Source of the DNA: Polynucleobacter sp. MWH-Spelu-300-X4
GTDB lineage: Bacteria; Pseudomonadota; Gammaproteobacteria; Burkholderiales; Burkholderiaceae
Direction: 5' to 3'
DNA: 64,000 nucleotides
Assembly (NCBI RefSeq): GCF_018687515.1
Contig: NZ_CP061294.1
Location: 1,364,001 to 1,428,000 of the forward strand
This document shows, piece by piece, positions 28,401 to 43,400 of the stretch (its first letter is position 1; every line of letters begins with the position of its first letter). The translations under genes and the position numbers were made by a program. Below the pieces are notes generated by a model, which saw only the letters and a list, made by a program, of their open reading frames with translations, made no database searches and had not been told where the DNA came from.

Positions 28401-31400
28401 CTCCAAATAGCCTGTGAAACCTGAGCCTGTGATCACACCACTAGCTTTACTAGCAATACCCGCAGTTTGGTTAGAGCTCACCACCATGTTATTGACGATT
28501 TTTTGCAACACTAAATTATTTGACACATCAGGGATGCGTAAATCAGCCGCAGTTAAGTTATTTGCCCATGCGTCAAACGTCACCTGAACCCAGTAAGGTG
28601 TGCCGCCATAAGTCACTTCCATACGGTAAGTGATGCGGGTAATAGGCGTGCTCAACGAGCCAGAATTATCCACACTGTAGACAATCGAATTACCAGAGCG
28701 TGTTGGCGTAGTTGTTTCATACAACAAGAAATTTGAGCCCGCGACACCAGTGATTGCACCACCAATAGTCACACCACCACTTGTTGAGTTCAGACCAATA
28801 TCACCACCAACACCCAAATTACCAGTGTAAATTTGTGCGCCAGTTGTCCACACATTGCCATATAAGTTAGCTGCACCGCTCACTGACAAGCTAGTAAGGC
28901 GAGTTGAAGAAGTGCCAACAGTTGAACCTAAAGTTAAGTCACCTGTATTCGTCACAGTTAAGCCAAAAGCACCCGCAATCACACCGTTTAAGGTTAATGC
29001 GCCCGTACTCTTAATAGTGGTATCAGCCGCTAGGGTAATCGCACCAGCATAAGTAGAAGCAGTACTGCTTGAGTTATATAAAGCACCACTACCGCTAACA
29101 CCAGAACCACTTAATGTGATTGGCACTAATGTTGTGATGCTATAACCAGATAAATCTAATGCTGCGCCATCAGCAACTGTGACACCAGTAGCCGCAGTAC
29201 CTAATGGTGAATTAGCACCGCTGCTAGAAGCACCTAATTTCAAGGTGCCTGCTGAAATAGTCGTCAAGCCTGTGTATGAGCTATTACCTGATACGGTTAA
29301 TACTCCAGCACCAAGTTTTGTCACGGTAGCCGATGTACCAGAGATCGCACCACTATAAGTTGATGCGCCAGACTGAGTTACAGTCAGTGCACGACCAGTG
29401 GCTAAAGTAATTGCGCCAGCGCCTGTTAAGCCTGTCGTCGTAATCCCAATATTACCTGTCGTGGCGTTTGTTGTAGTTAAGCCGCCAGTCAACGTGACTG
29501 CAGCACCGTAGATATTAATCGGACCAGAAATACCGATGTCATTGCTAATCGTGACTGCTGAATTCGATGTTGAACTTGCGTTACCAATCGTTAAGCCAGT
29601 GAGATTTGCAATGCTGTTAATCGTGATTGCATTAATTGAGCCAGTACCGGCAAAGTTAGTGCCTGAACCGCTCCAGGTAAATGTTCTCGCAGTGCCAGCG
29701 CTATCTGTGAATGCATTACCAAATGGCGCAAAGGTCAAAGTACCCGTACTTGTAATCGTAGTCGTACTGCTATAAAAGTAATCGCCTAGGATCGTGATAG
29801 AACCACTACCAACGTTGAACACTTGTGCGGCACCATTCGCAATAGCTACATCATAACCAGTACCACTACCGACATTACCAGCTAACCAAATAGAACCGCC
29901 ACTGGTTGTCCAAGTACCTTGCGTGTCAATCGCATTTCCGTTAGCACCACCGCCAGCGCCAGCCGCACCATTCCCGACTGTTAATCCATTCCAAGTGGTT
30001 GATGTTGCACCGCCACCCGCCCAAATATGCCCACCATTGGTGGTGTACGTACCAGCTAGCGTTGTGCCAAAGCCATTACCACCATCCGACTCAGACCAGA
30101 AAATAATATTGAGCTTACCAGCACCTATTGCCGACTTAACAACAAGGCTTGAATCCCAAAAATCAATACGCGCAGTAGATTTTAAAGTCAGGGTTGAGTC
30201 TAATGCACCATTCTTTTGAATAGTTAAACCTCTTGCCGTAATCGTGCCAGCGTTATCAATCATTGCATCACCAGTAAATGTCATACCAGTAATCGTATTC
30301 ACTGCTCCGATACTAAGGGCTTGATTATTTTTAATAGAAAGTGAGCCAATACCACTAGTTGCAATCGTGCTAAAGGTATTGCTTGCATTCGTTGCAGTGT
30401 AGCTACCCGCACCGATAAACGCTACGCCATAACTCGCTGCGCCAACAGCACCAGACAATGTCATGGTGCCTGCACCACCAATATATGAAGCAGAGCCAAC
30501 AGTAATCGCACCGGTATAAGTCGCTGCATTCGTCGTACTTGAGTTAATCAATGCGCCGTTGTTACCAACGCCATAACCATTAATTGTTAGGGCTTCAACT
30601 GTTCCTAAAGTGAACCCATTCAGATCTAATGTACCGCCAGCAGAGATAGTAGTGCCGGCTGCCGTTGTGCCTAGTGGTGTATTGGTTGCATCTCCAGCAA
30701 CACCAAGTCTTAGCGTACCGCCACTAATCGTTGTGAGTCCGGTATAAGTGTTGGCGGCAGAAAGTGTTTGTGTGCCTGCACCAGATTTTGTGAGGGCAAC
30801 AGGGCCAGCAATCACACCGCTAAAGTCATAGCTACCACTCGCATTGGTAATAGCAACCGTACTGCTTGAGGTCACTGTAATACCAGCATCAGATGTATCG
30901 GTTAAACCACCAGCGCTTAAGGTGACGGAAGCAGCCGTGATGCCCGTCGTGCCATTATAGGTGCCAATATTTAATACGTTGGTTGTCGTAAAGCTTAAGC
31001 TACCTGTACCAATGTTTGCTGCCAATGATGAAATTGCGTTGCTTGCGCTATTCAATGTATAGCTTTGATTGTTGCTTAATAAGGCCAGACCATAAGCGGT
31101 CATTGCGCCTGTGATTGAAGGCGCTTTAGCTTTAATAGAAATGTAGCCGCTGGTTGTATTAGCGGTCACTGTACCGCTCCAGCTGATACCAGTTGTGGCA
31201 GCACTTGCAGGGTTAGCAGAATCTGCAATCGCAAAGTATGGGGCTGGGCTACCACTAACTACATTGCTTACAGCATTTGCAAGCGTTGTGACGGTATCCA
31301 GTTTTGAACCTTGGAACGTCACCGAACCGTTGACCGCAGAAACAGCCCTAGAAATTGAATAAATACCGTAATCAGTCGTGGTGGCGCTCGAAGTATAGCC

Positions 31401-34400
31401 AGACAAAGTCACATTACCGTTACTTGATGTTATTGACCCAATATTTAGGTAAATACCATGGCCAGCAGTTGCATAGCCGATGATATTCACATCAGTTCCA
31501 GCAGACACCGAACCATACCAAGCATCTTGGTAATACGCGTAATTTTGCCCGAGCGCAGAAACGGTTACTGAACCTAGAGTGGCGGTAATTGGTAGACGAA
31601 TGATAGCGCCACCATAAGAAGCGGCATTGCTTAAACCACTCATCACGATATTGCCAGTTTCAGAGGTGATTCCACCGCCAGTCCCAGTGGCATAGGTGAG
31701 ATAAAGACCAATGCCTGACGAAGAAACCCCTTTGAGCGTGATATCACCCTTAGCTTGAATCGTCACACAACCGCAATAAAGGGTAATACCAGCAGAAATG
31801 TTCGCCCAGTCAGTAATCGCACCGGCCGCATGATTCGCATAACCCGTCATGCTCACTGCACCGTTATAGCTTCGAACCACTTGCGCACCACCCCAAAGGA
31901 TGATGCCATGTCCTTGCTGATTAGCTGTACTTAAACCAGCCGCAGCACCATTGGCATTAACAGTAATATCACCATAGGCAATAATCTTTGTGCTCGTACC
32001 ATCCAATCTTAAAGCAGCACCATCAATCGCATTATAGGTAGAGGTCGAGTTAATCGTAATTGAGCCGCCGGCTGTTGGCGTGGTCGTATCATTACCCGCC
32101 ACCAAGCCACCGCCAGATATGTACATACCATACCCTACTGCCGCAGTAGCGGTAATATTAATATTGCCAGCTGTTGATTGAGTGAAACGGCTATCAATTT
32201 GGTAGAAAGACCAACTAGCATTACCGCTACCTGTAATAGCATTAATGATCACATCGCCAACTGCTTTTACTTGTCCAGAACCTACGAACCTCACACCATT
32301 ATCAGTCGTTAAAGCAGTTCCATTTAGAGTCATTGCCCCGTACGAAATTAAAGATCCACCATTTAGATAAATACCCTGTTGTGAGGCTCCTGTAGCGGTA
32401 ATGCTTAATGTGCCACCAGCAGTGGGTGTAGCTGTTGGCGTGGCCGTATTGCTAGTTGCATAAATACCGCCTGTAGTATTGGTATATAAACCACCATTCG
32501 TACCACTCGCAGTAATCGAGATATTGCCCGTTGACGCTGAATTAGCCTTAGTCGATTGAATAAAGCTATTGTCATACATCGTTAGACCCCAAGAACCTTG
32601 AGTCCCACTAATTGTAATATCTGAAGCCGATTGCATTTTAGCGCCTGTGCCATGCATGTAGAACGCATGCTCACCAATAGCGGTTGCCGTCACCGAGATT
32701 GCGCCAAAAGCCACTACTGAAGATGTATCCTGGCGCAAGCCCTTGTAACCAGAGGTATTGCCAGTCGCATTGATGGTAATAGTACCGCCAGAGATCATGC
32801 TCGTAAATGTGGTGCTATTACCAGCAGCAACCGTTTGCGAACCTAGATACATCCCGTTGCTACCAGTACCCGTCAGGCTGATATTGCCACCCGTCGACCA
32901 CACGGTGCCATTTCCAAGATACAAACCCCATCCACTACCGCCACTTGCACCGATACCGCTAATCGTAATATCGCCACCCGCTTTAATCGTGGTACCACCG
33001 TTATAAATCAAAACACCATAGTAACCAGAATCAGAAGTACGACCCATCATGGTGATAGCGCCAGCACCCGCATCAATCGAGCCTGAGCTTACAATCGTGA
33101 TGCCATCAACGTTATCCTGATAGCCCGGCACCCAAATAGCGCCATTCCAACCAAGCCAGTCACCGCCAGAATTTGAGGCATAGCCTGCTATACAAGTTTT
33201 AGCGGCCGCACAACCTGTAGTTATGTCACCTGTACCACCACGTAAAGTAATATTGCCACCATAAGTGGCAATGCTAGCTGTACTAGCAAGCAAAATCGCG
33301 CCGCCACCGGTGTTATCCACATCAGAATATAAATTGACCGTCAGCGGTTTGCCTGAAGCGCCATTAATTGCCTGATTAATCATGATATCTTTACCGGCCA
33401 TGATGGTCAGGGTATTGCTACCAGCACCATTGACGGTGATACCACCACTGGCACTATACATATACACATGTTCTGACGCTTTAATTAGGGTAGTACTGTT
33501 TGCGCCTGTCACAGTTAGAGATCCCGTGGAATCATCCATGTAAATATCAGCTGATGTACCACCCATCGCCAACAAAGTCACATTACCATTTACGGTTAGA
33601 TTACTTCCAATTTTAATATTCTGCGTATTCGCTAAAGAACCGATGCTTAAACCACTAATACCTGTAATTGCAAACCACCCTGTATTTACACTCTGACCGA
33701 AACCTGTGGTTGAAGCACCAGAAGCATCCCAAGTGAATGTGCCTGTAGTTTTAATTGTAGGATTGATACCACTAAAGTAGTACTTGTCATAATTGATAGT
33801 GAGGTTACTCGAGCTACTTGCTACATAACTTGAACCTGTTTTTGAGCCAAGCGCCCAAGCGGCTTCAATTTGCCAAATGCCATTAGCAATACCTGCTGAG
33901 CCCGACAATGTTTGACCACCTAGTAATTTAATATCCCCACCATTGGCCAATATTTCTACGGCGCTTCTATAAACAGCGTCATAATTTGAGCCAGTATTTT
34001 TCTGAGACGTTAAGACACTAATGCCACCACCAACACCCGTTGCATAAAGATTAAGCGGGGAATTTGTCTCAACCTCTATACCCCAAGTATCGGCACTGGT
34101 GCCCGTGGCGATGCCAACCAATTTAATTGCATTTGCCGTGGTATTCGCTGAAGTAATCGTGGTGGCGTATGAGCTATTCAAGGCAAAAAGAATGCCTGAA
34201 CCATAAGTAGAGGTATTCGTTGTTTGACTATAACCTTCAATGTAAATAGTGCCTGTACCAGAGTTAATTAACCCAGCACTATTCAAATAGTAAATACCAA
34301 AACCTGCCCCGCCGGTAGCAGCGCCGACACTCACAGCATAAGACTTACCTTTGATACTGATATTGCCGCCGCCAGATGCTAATGAAAGTACTTTATCAAT

Positions 34401-37400
34401 CCGCACACCTTCAGTGAGTGTGCTGGCCGAACTACCTAAGGCATAACCAGTACCGCTGGCATCACCACCCCCAATGGTAATATCACCGCCTCGGGTGTTC
34501 ACTGTTAAGCCTTCGCGAAGCATGATGTAACCATTAGTGGTTGTATCACCGTCTGTCGCGTCATCAATATTAGATGCGATGATTAAAGCGCCGCCCTGCG
34601 TATTTATCGTCGTTGACGATAACCCAGTATTTTTGATGTAGGTTTTAGACAACAAGCTCACACCATTCGTGGTTGATGTTGTCACGGTTAAGTTGCCGTT
34701 TAACTCTATCGCGTTAGAGGTAAGTGAAATCACACCCGCTGATGAAATGCCAGCGATGGTGTTCACCGTACCTACAGTTAATGTTGAATTATTAGTCACA
34801 GTCAGTGATGAAATACCAGTCGCAGCAATTGTGCTTAAGCTATTTGAGGTATTACTTAACGTGTAGTTACCACCATTCTTAAATGCCAAACCGAAGGTTG
34901 CTGAGGTGATCGCACCTGAAAGCGTTAGATCACCCGTGCTGCTAATAGTCGTATCAGCAGCCAAAGTTATAGCCCCTGGTAAAGTCAGAGCTGTTGATGT
35001 TGAGTTAATCAATGCACCATTACTATTTAAACCTGCGCCGCTTAAGTTAAAGGTATTAGCAATTGCGTAACCATTTAACTCTACCGTGTAGCCAGAGTTC
35101 ACTGTCACCGTGCCTGTACCAAATGGGCCGTTGGTTACTGCACCAGCAGAGCCAGTAGAAGCGATACCTGCAATCAACATACCGCCAGAAACAGTAGTGC
35201 CACCTGTATGAGTATTAGCACCAGAGAGTGTCAAGGTGCCTGGCGCAGCATTCACTGTTAATTTATTCGCGCCAGAAATAACACCTGATAGTTTTGCAGC
35301 GATTGCATTAAGTGTCAGAGTGCCACTACCTGTGAAAGTATGCAAGCTATAACCAGTGGCTGTGCCAGTACCGACAGTCTCTGTGCCACCAGAACCTGCA
35401 TCAGCGCCTAGGTAACGTACAATCACGACACCTGAGCCGCCGGCTGCACCAACACCTTCGTAGTCACCGCCGCCGCCGCCGCCGCCAGTATTGGCAGCAC
35501 CAGCTACACCATTACCTCTATCCGCATTTGCACCAGTACCACCACCACCCAAGCCACCTTGACCTGCCCTTGCTACTGGCTGCGAACCATTGTTATTGTT
35601 CGCACCACCGCCACCGCCACCACCATAGTAAGTTGATGTGCCAGTAATTGAATTGGCAGCACCAATACCACCATTACCACCCATTGTATTTTGGCCAGTC
35701 AAACCATAAGCAGTGTTATAAGCACCCACCGTCCAACCTAGACTACCTACACCGCCAGCACCACCACCACCACCTGCACCTGTTGAACCACAGGCGCAAG
35801 CGCCAGCGGCACCCGCATAACCTTGTGTCGCAGTACTTGCTGCTGCGCCACTGTCTTGACCAGCGCCGCCACCAGAGGCCCCCGATTGACCAGCGGTAAC
35901 AACTTGACCACCGCCACCACCGCCATATGCGATAGCGCTATTAAACGATGAATTGCCCCCGGTACCGCCATTTGATTTAGGCGCGTTGTTAGGTGAACCA
36001 GCCGTACCACCAGCACCAACTACCACCGCGTAGGTAGTACCAGCCAAGCTTGCTGATTGAGAAACAACGCCACCACCGCCACCGCCACCACCTGAACCAC
36101 CGCCACCGCCGCCGACGATGAGATATTCCACATTGGTATCAAAAGCCACTGTGGCATTACCTGTTAGGGAGATGTTATTAGTTACCTCTGTAATCGCACG
36201 ACCTAAAAGTAGCGTGCTGTTGTTGCCCAAGGTCAACGCACCCGCACCTATGGAACCATTGTTATAAACACCCAATGAGCCGGCTGTAACCGTTGTACCG
36301 CCAGTGTAGCTATTAGCCACAGCCAAAGAAACGGTACCTGTTTGACTTGCGCCATTAATGGTTAAACCAAAGCCGCCAGTAATAGCACCAGCGTAAACGA
36401 GCGCGTTTGTTGAAGTCGCCGCCAAGCCACTATTAGCCGTCATAGTGATACCACGATTCGGATTAAGAATCATGTTAGCTGTCGCTTGTAGAGCGCCACC
36501 ACCAAGCGCGATTGAATTTGCAGTTACTGATGCTGGCACAGCCCCCAAATTAGCATCAGAACTAATCGATAAAATACCTCCATTAATTGCCGTGATACCT
36601 GTGTAAGTATTCGCGCCACTCAAGGTAGTAGTACCGGTACCATTTTTAGTAACAGTAGCGCCAGATCCAGTAATTACATGCGCAAAGCCTATATTGCCCG
36701 CGCCCATAAATGTGACACTTCCATTGAAAATAGATTTATAAGATGGTGTAGCACTTCCATCACTCATTGTCCATGTCACACCTGAAGTGACCGAATCAAA
36801 AATTGCGCCATTTACTCCTACAGTAAGACCCCGAGTAGCTGAAGAGTCAACTGTGTTAGTTGTGCCAGAGTAACGCAAAGTGCCACCATTAATTACTAAA
36901 GCACTTGCATCAAAATACCTTTGACCAAGCCCCCCTGTGCCAGCCCAACCCCAACTGGTCAACTCCAGGACCGCGCCTGAAGCCACAGTAGTTATTGCTG
37001 AGGCAGAGCCAGCGATGCTTGTTGAGTTATAAATTACACCAGTACTAGTAAGTTTTAAGGTGCCTGCATTGACATTAGTTGCACCAGAGTAAGTACTGCT
37101 ACCACTGAGTGTTAAGGTACCTGCTCCTGTTTTAGTTAAACCCCCCACTGCTCCACTTATGTCAGCCATGATGCCACCATAAGTAAGTGTTTTAGCGCTA
37201 GCCACGTTAAAGGTGCCCCCATTTGCACCAAGGCTAATACCTCTATTTGTGTTGAGTGTGATGTCAGCAGTTGCGGATAAAGTACCGCCATTCAACACAA
37301 GCGAGCTTACAGTTGCTGAAGTTGGTGCTGTCCCTAAATTCGCATCCGCAGCAATTACCAAAGTACCGCCAGTAATAGTTGTGCTACCTGTATAAGTATT

Positions 37401-40400
37401 GGTACCAGATGGTGTCCAAGTGCCTGTCCCTGCTTTAGCGATACTCAATACAGTAGGCCCGTTATCAGCACTAGAATTGGCAATCACGCCACTGAACGTG
37501 CCTGTACCGTTGTCATTACCCACTGAAAGTGTAAGTGCTTTACCGCCACCACCTGAGGTGAAATCAACTGTACCGTTACCGGTGATCGTTCCTGCTTTAA
37601 TGGTTGCGCCAGCCGACCCATAAACGCGCAAATAAGTATTAGCGCCATTTAGATAAATTGGTGAAGTTGTATTAATGGAAGCACCTTCAAGCCAGAAGTT
37701 ACCGTAGTTGGTCACCGTCACCTGACCTGAGGTAGTGGCCGTACCTCTAAATATCATACGATTATTAAAGGTTGTGTTGCTGGTCGCACTGTTGACTGTC
37801 CATGTACCAGCACCTGAAACTGCGCCATCCAAAAATAAAACACTGGCGCTTGTTGCGTCGTATAGCACGTCAGAATTATTAGTAATGCCACCACTTAAGG
37901 CCATTGCAAAACCAGACGAAGGTGCAAACTTAAGCGTACCCGCATTGACTGTTGTCAAACCAGTATAAGTACTGTTGCCAGTCAGAGTTAAAGTTCCAGC
38001 ACCTGCTTTAGTCAGCGTCATCCCGCCTGAAATGACCCCCGAAATACTACTTGCTGCAGTATTAGTGACGCTTAACGTACCACCATTGTAGATATTGATA
38101 TTACTTGCATTTACTGCAGCGCCATTTACAGTGATGTTGCCTGTAGCCTTATTACCGCCGACAGCATTATTAAAATTAACATTGCCAGTGCCAGCATTAA
38201 TATTCAAGCCACTCGCATTACCCATATAGGTTGTCGCCGCACCTGAAACAGTAAAGTTTTTAATTCCCCAAGCTTCATCTGTATAAGCACTATCCAAATT
38301 AGAACGGAGTGCCACATTAAGACTTGTTAACGCTGACGGAGTTGTAATACTAATTTTATATTTTTGATCATCCCATCCAGCGTTACCAGTAACATTTACC
38401 AAACCTGCCCCGATTGGCTGTATCAAGGTTGTATATCCGTTTGTTGTTTGACTAGCAGCCGTTAACATTTCTGTTGCCAAGACCCCAGTACAACACACAA
38501 AGCGACCTGTAAAAACATCATTACCGCCAATTTGCACGTAGAAGTACTCAGAATCCCAAGAATCCACACGGTAGAACTCAAATGCGATAGTTCTCGCAGC
38601 GCCGCCTAAATTAATCGCTCGATTGACAGTGCCGCCTGAGCCAAATAAACCAAGTATCGTGCCCCATGATCCTGCAGAATAAGTGCCGTTAGTACCTAAG
38701 GTCCAACCATCTGTTGTTGAAACCAAATCATCAAATAAATCTGACTGACGTAAATAAGAAGAAGCAGAATCGACACTGCCATTAAATGTTACCGTTCCAC
38801 CACCTGTATTAATGGTGATATCGCCAGAATCTTTAGCTAATATTAAATTACCATTGAATGTAACGCTTCCACCAGTGCTACCAGATAGGCTTGTATCAAT
38901 CGTAAATGCATTTTGTTGCAAGGAAATGGTGGCGGCAGTGAAAGAAATCGCTCCACCTCTAGTAGTGAGGCTGTTTTCAATACCAATATACCCAGTTGAT
39001 GCATCAGCATTAAATTGCAACGCAAGTGGACCACCAGTTGATGTGATGGTATTGTTGACAAAAATACTATCGCCCGCGGTGAATGAGAAAGTGCCGGCAC
39101 CTGTTCCCGTATAAGCAAGCGCTGAATTAAGCACAATATCTGATGTTGCGCTGATGGTCACACCTCCCGCTGAACTGACCGTACTAGCACCACTAAACAT
39201 CACATTTTTCGCACTGACATTAATTTGATTTGCAGTGACCGCACCATTCACCTGCACACGACCGTTAGGTGCTGTGATGGTTGCGTTATTGATAGTCACT
39301 GGACCCGTCAAATTAACGCCAGCATTAGGCACGCCATTAAAGTAGTAGCCAACACCATTAGAAGCATCTCTTGAATTTGCACTAATCCAGTTACTATCAC
39401 CCGATAATTTGAAAGCAACTTTCAAATTATCGCCGCCAGCATTTTCACTAAACATCGCATAGATTGGATAAGCTTGACCAGCCGTTAAGCTTGGCGTGTT
39501 ACCAGTATTGTTTACACAACAGTTGGTACCATTCCAACTCGCTAGGAAACCTGGTGTGCTAGATGAAATGGGGTTCACCTCAACTTGTTTTTTAAGTTGC
39601 GCAATTGTTTGATTGGCAGCGCCCATAAATATCGCATTGCTATCGTCACCATTAATCTGGAATGTATATACCCCAGATACTTTAGGAACAAAGTAACCAG
39701 TAATACGATATGAGTAGGTATCATCACAAGAGCCGCTAGGACACACATCAATTGTGGTGCTAACAACAGAAGTTGTATTACCAGGCGCCCCAGAAACTTC
39801 AGAAGCCTGAACGTTTTGCGCGGTAGTAAAAGCAGTTAAATTGTTACCAACATAGCCATCAAATTTCTCAAAAAGCAAGCCATCAGAAAAACCAGTCGCA
39901 GTAGTGATACTACCGTTAATGGTAATACCCCCTGATGCTGATGCCACCAAACTAGCTATAGGATAAATGCCTCCGATAGCACCATTGAAAATAATTGAGC
40001 CAGTACCGGCATTAACTACTAGAGCACGAGGTGTTGTGGAAGAATCACTGTTAATCGCACCCGTGAATGTAACAATGCCAGCGGTTGTGGTAAATGTTTC
40101 ATCTGCCGTGACGGTTAATGCGCCATCAAATTTGATATTACCAGATGTGCTAGTAGTCGTGCTATTAAGCGTGATGCTAGCCGCTGTCACCGTAATATTG
40201 CTACTACTAGAGGCGAGAGTTCCTTTGCCCCACGTACCATCGATATTAATACCAGTGCCGCCCGTACCGGTTATCGTGATATCGCCGCTGGCCGCATAGA
40301 GATTGATTGGATTCGCTTGAATTGAGCGGTATGCCGTGGCAGAAGTTGCACCACTTAAACTAATGCCACCTGTGCCACTCGCAATAAAAGTTGCTATACC

Positions 40401-43400
40401 TTGATAACCGGCATATGCACCAGTTGACGTCGTTGCACCAGTTACGGAAATTGCGACGGTTGCGGAGCTAGCCGATTTTAGTGTTGGCGAAGCGCCGCCT
40501 CCACCATAAGTGAACTCAATCCCATGCCCCGTGCCAACAGCTTGACCATCTACCGTGATCGTGCCGGCACCCGCATCAATAATTTGTGTTGCGCCTGAAC
40601 TGTTACCTGAAATCCAAGCAATTCCAGGCATGCCATTTGCCGACTTACCTTTAATAACGACATTACCGCCACCACTATAGAATGCGATGCTATTAGCCAC
40701 AGTGGTATATGCGGCTAACTGAACACCCGCAGCAGCTGTGCTTCCCCAAGTCGCCGTATTGCCACTTGGGGAATAAGCGTAGCCATTTGGGAGCCCTGTC
40801 AGACTGTCTGTCGCGCTACCGCCAGCCAAGGTAATAGCGCCGCCACCTGTAGACTGGTTAGTTAACCCATTAGCACTATTAAAAGTTACGTTTTCACGTA
40901 CGCGAATATAGCCATCATTATTTCCGTCTGAATCAGCCCAAAGAGTAATGTTACCGTTATTGGTTTTAAGAGTTGTAGTAGATCCTAATCCAACAGTAAT
41001 TGATCCTGTTGCTTTGAGCAAAATACTTGCGCCTGAAGCAGTGCTAGTCAAACTGGCATCATTGAGATAAATATTTGTCCCAGTAAGGCTAATCGGACCA
41101 GCGACAGATATAGAAGAGCTCAATACAATATCAGCGTTTTGACTATATTTATAAGCATTCAATGTTGTGCCAGCTGCAGGCAAAACTAAATAGTTACCAT
41201 AGTTATTTCCCAACACCGCCATCGCATTAGAGCTAGTGCTTGGGTAATAAAAAGTCATAGCGCTCGATGAAGCATAGCTCGAAAAATCAATACCAAAATT
41301 AGAGCCAGCTGATGCACAACCAGAATCACAAAGCGCTACAGCCACTGGGCTCAGACCAAGGACCACTTTATCTGAAGTGAGCTTTAGATAATTGGTATAG
41401 ATATTGGTTGTTTGAGCTGATGTTGTATACCAACCAAGACTGATACCAGCACAGGCAATATTGCTAGTACAAGAAGCATTCGTATTTCGACCAATAATCT
41501 CTAGAGTTGGAGCCCTAAGCACGGAGCCATTCACAAATACACCTAAAGCATTAGTGCCTGTTGCTCCAGCATCAACATAGCTGGACTCCCCAGCCAATAA
41601 TAGTTTTCCAGTTGCTGACGTTGCGCGAAGATCAATCGTTGCTGAACTTCCCCAGCTAAGTTGCATACCCACACCCGCTGAACTAATGCCAAATAAGGAA
41701 ATATTTCTACCATAAACAATAGAACCAGAATACATAGTGATGCCCGCATAGCCGCCAGACCCAGTAGTATTTTTACCTGCCATAACAACATCGCCACCAA
41801 CACGTACATCGACGGCAGAGGAACCAGCACCGGATGTACCTAAATTAATAGCCGCATAATTTGCAGCCGTAGTAGCAGTATTAGCTAATGCGTAACAATT
41901 ACTACAAGCAGAATTCCAATTGGATGAAGTAATGGTGGCAACATCTTGCCCTCCCATGTAAAGAGAACCTGTGCCTGTTGATTTAGTGTAGGTCGAGTTA
42001 TTTGAAGTATTAAGCCAAATTTTTACGCCACCACTAACCGAGATAGCTCCACTAGCTAGAATGGATAAATCGTAATTAGTGTTGGTAGTGATATTACCTG
42101 TAATAGAAATATTGCCACTGCCTGCAGATCCACCACAGCTAACTCCACTACACGCAGTTGAAGTTGTTGAAACAATGACGTTACTGCTTGCCAATGCAGT
42201 AACAATAGTTCCTGCAAAAGTTGAATCAATCGTGATGTCATTTGGATCGATGAGCCACATACCACCGCGACCGGCATTAATGCTAGCTAGTAGATTTAAT
42301 GTATGGCCCGAAGTTTCAATAAAACCGCCATTGATTGCATTAGCAATATCTAACTGATTACTACTAATAGTAGTTTGTGCATCTAAATTAGCGGACAAAG
42401 AAAAAGGCAATGTGCCGTTCTTCGCATCATTGCCTATGAGAATGGTTCCGCCTTGACTCCAACCTTGTGCATTAATTGTGGATGCAACGAGTGTTGTGGA
42501 GTTAGCGCCAGAAATGCCAATGCTGCCGCCACGACCCGTTGAGCCGTTCGTCTGAATTAAGCTATTTTGAATGTTGATGTCGCCAGAGTAACTCGATAAG
42601 GTGATTTGACCACCATCGTTACCATTGGCTTGCAGAGTTGCATTTTGGATAAAGATTGTCTGGGTATCGGTAAAGGTAATTGTACCTCCACGACCAGTGC
42701 CACCATTTGCCTGAACGTAACCTTGAGAATTAATCTCGCCAGTCAAATTAGATGTTACCGTAACCTCACCACCATCAGTTAAGCCATTAGCTTCAATTCT
42801 GGATCCAGAGCTTAACGTAACCTTATTTGAGGTAACGACAACCCTGCCACCGTTACCTATTGTTAAGTCAACCGCTATCGCTCCATAAAGGTTAAATACC
42901 CCAGCTAAAATATTAACTAATGGATTAGAGCCTATCCCAGTTATAGAGCCAAAAATGTTAACTGGTCCCTGAGCTATCACTGTTACCTGATTGGCAGCAA
43001 TGTTACTTCCGGCAGCTAAAGTTACCGCACTAGAGTTAACTAAAACATTTAACAAGGATCCTGGTGCAGCATTAATCGATCCATAGTTAAAGAAAGTGCC
43101 GTCCGCAAATAAGCTCAAAGTTGTCGGTGTTGCTCCGGACTTTAGAATTTCAACCCCGGAAGCAATCGTCAAGTTACCAGACCCATTTTGAGTGCAAGTT
43201 CCCCCTGAACAAACATTACCGACCACTTGCACGGTCACATTCGAATTCTGCAACGCTAATGAAATAACCGCTGCTGAAGCAGCATCAATAGTTAAGTCAT
43301 TAGGATCTAATAACCAAGTACCAGCTTTGCCTGCAGGAGCTACAGTACTTACCTTCACATTAGGTGCAATAGCTAAACTCTCATGAGAACTAGTCTCAAT

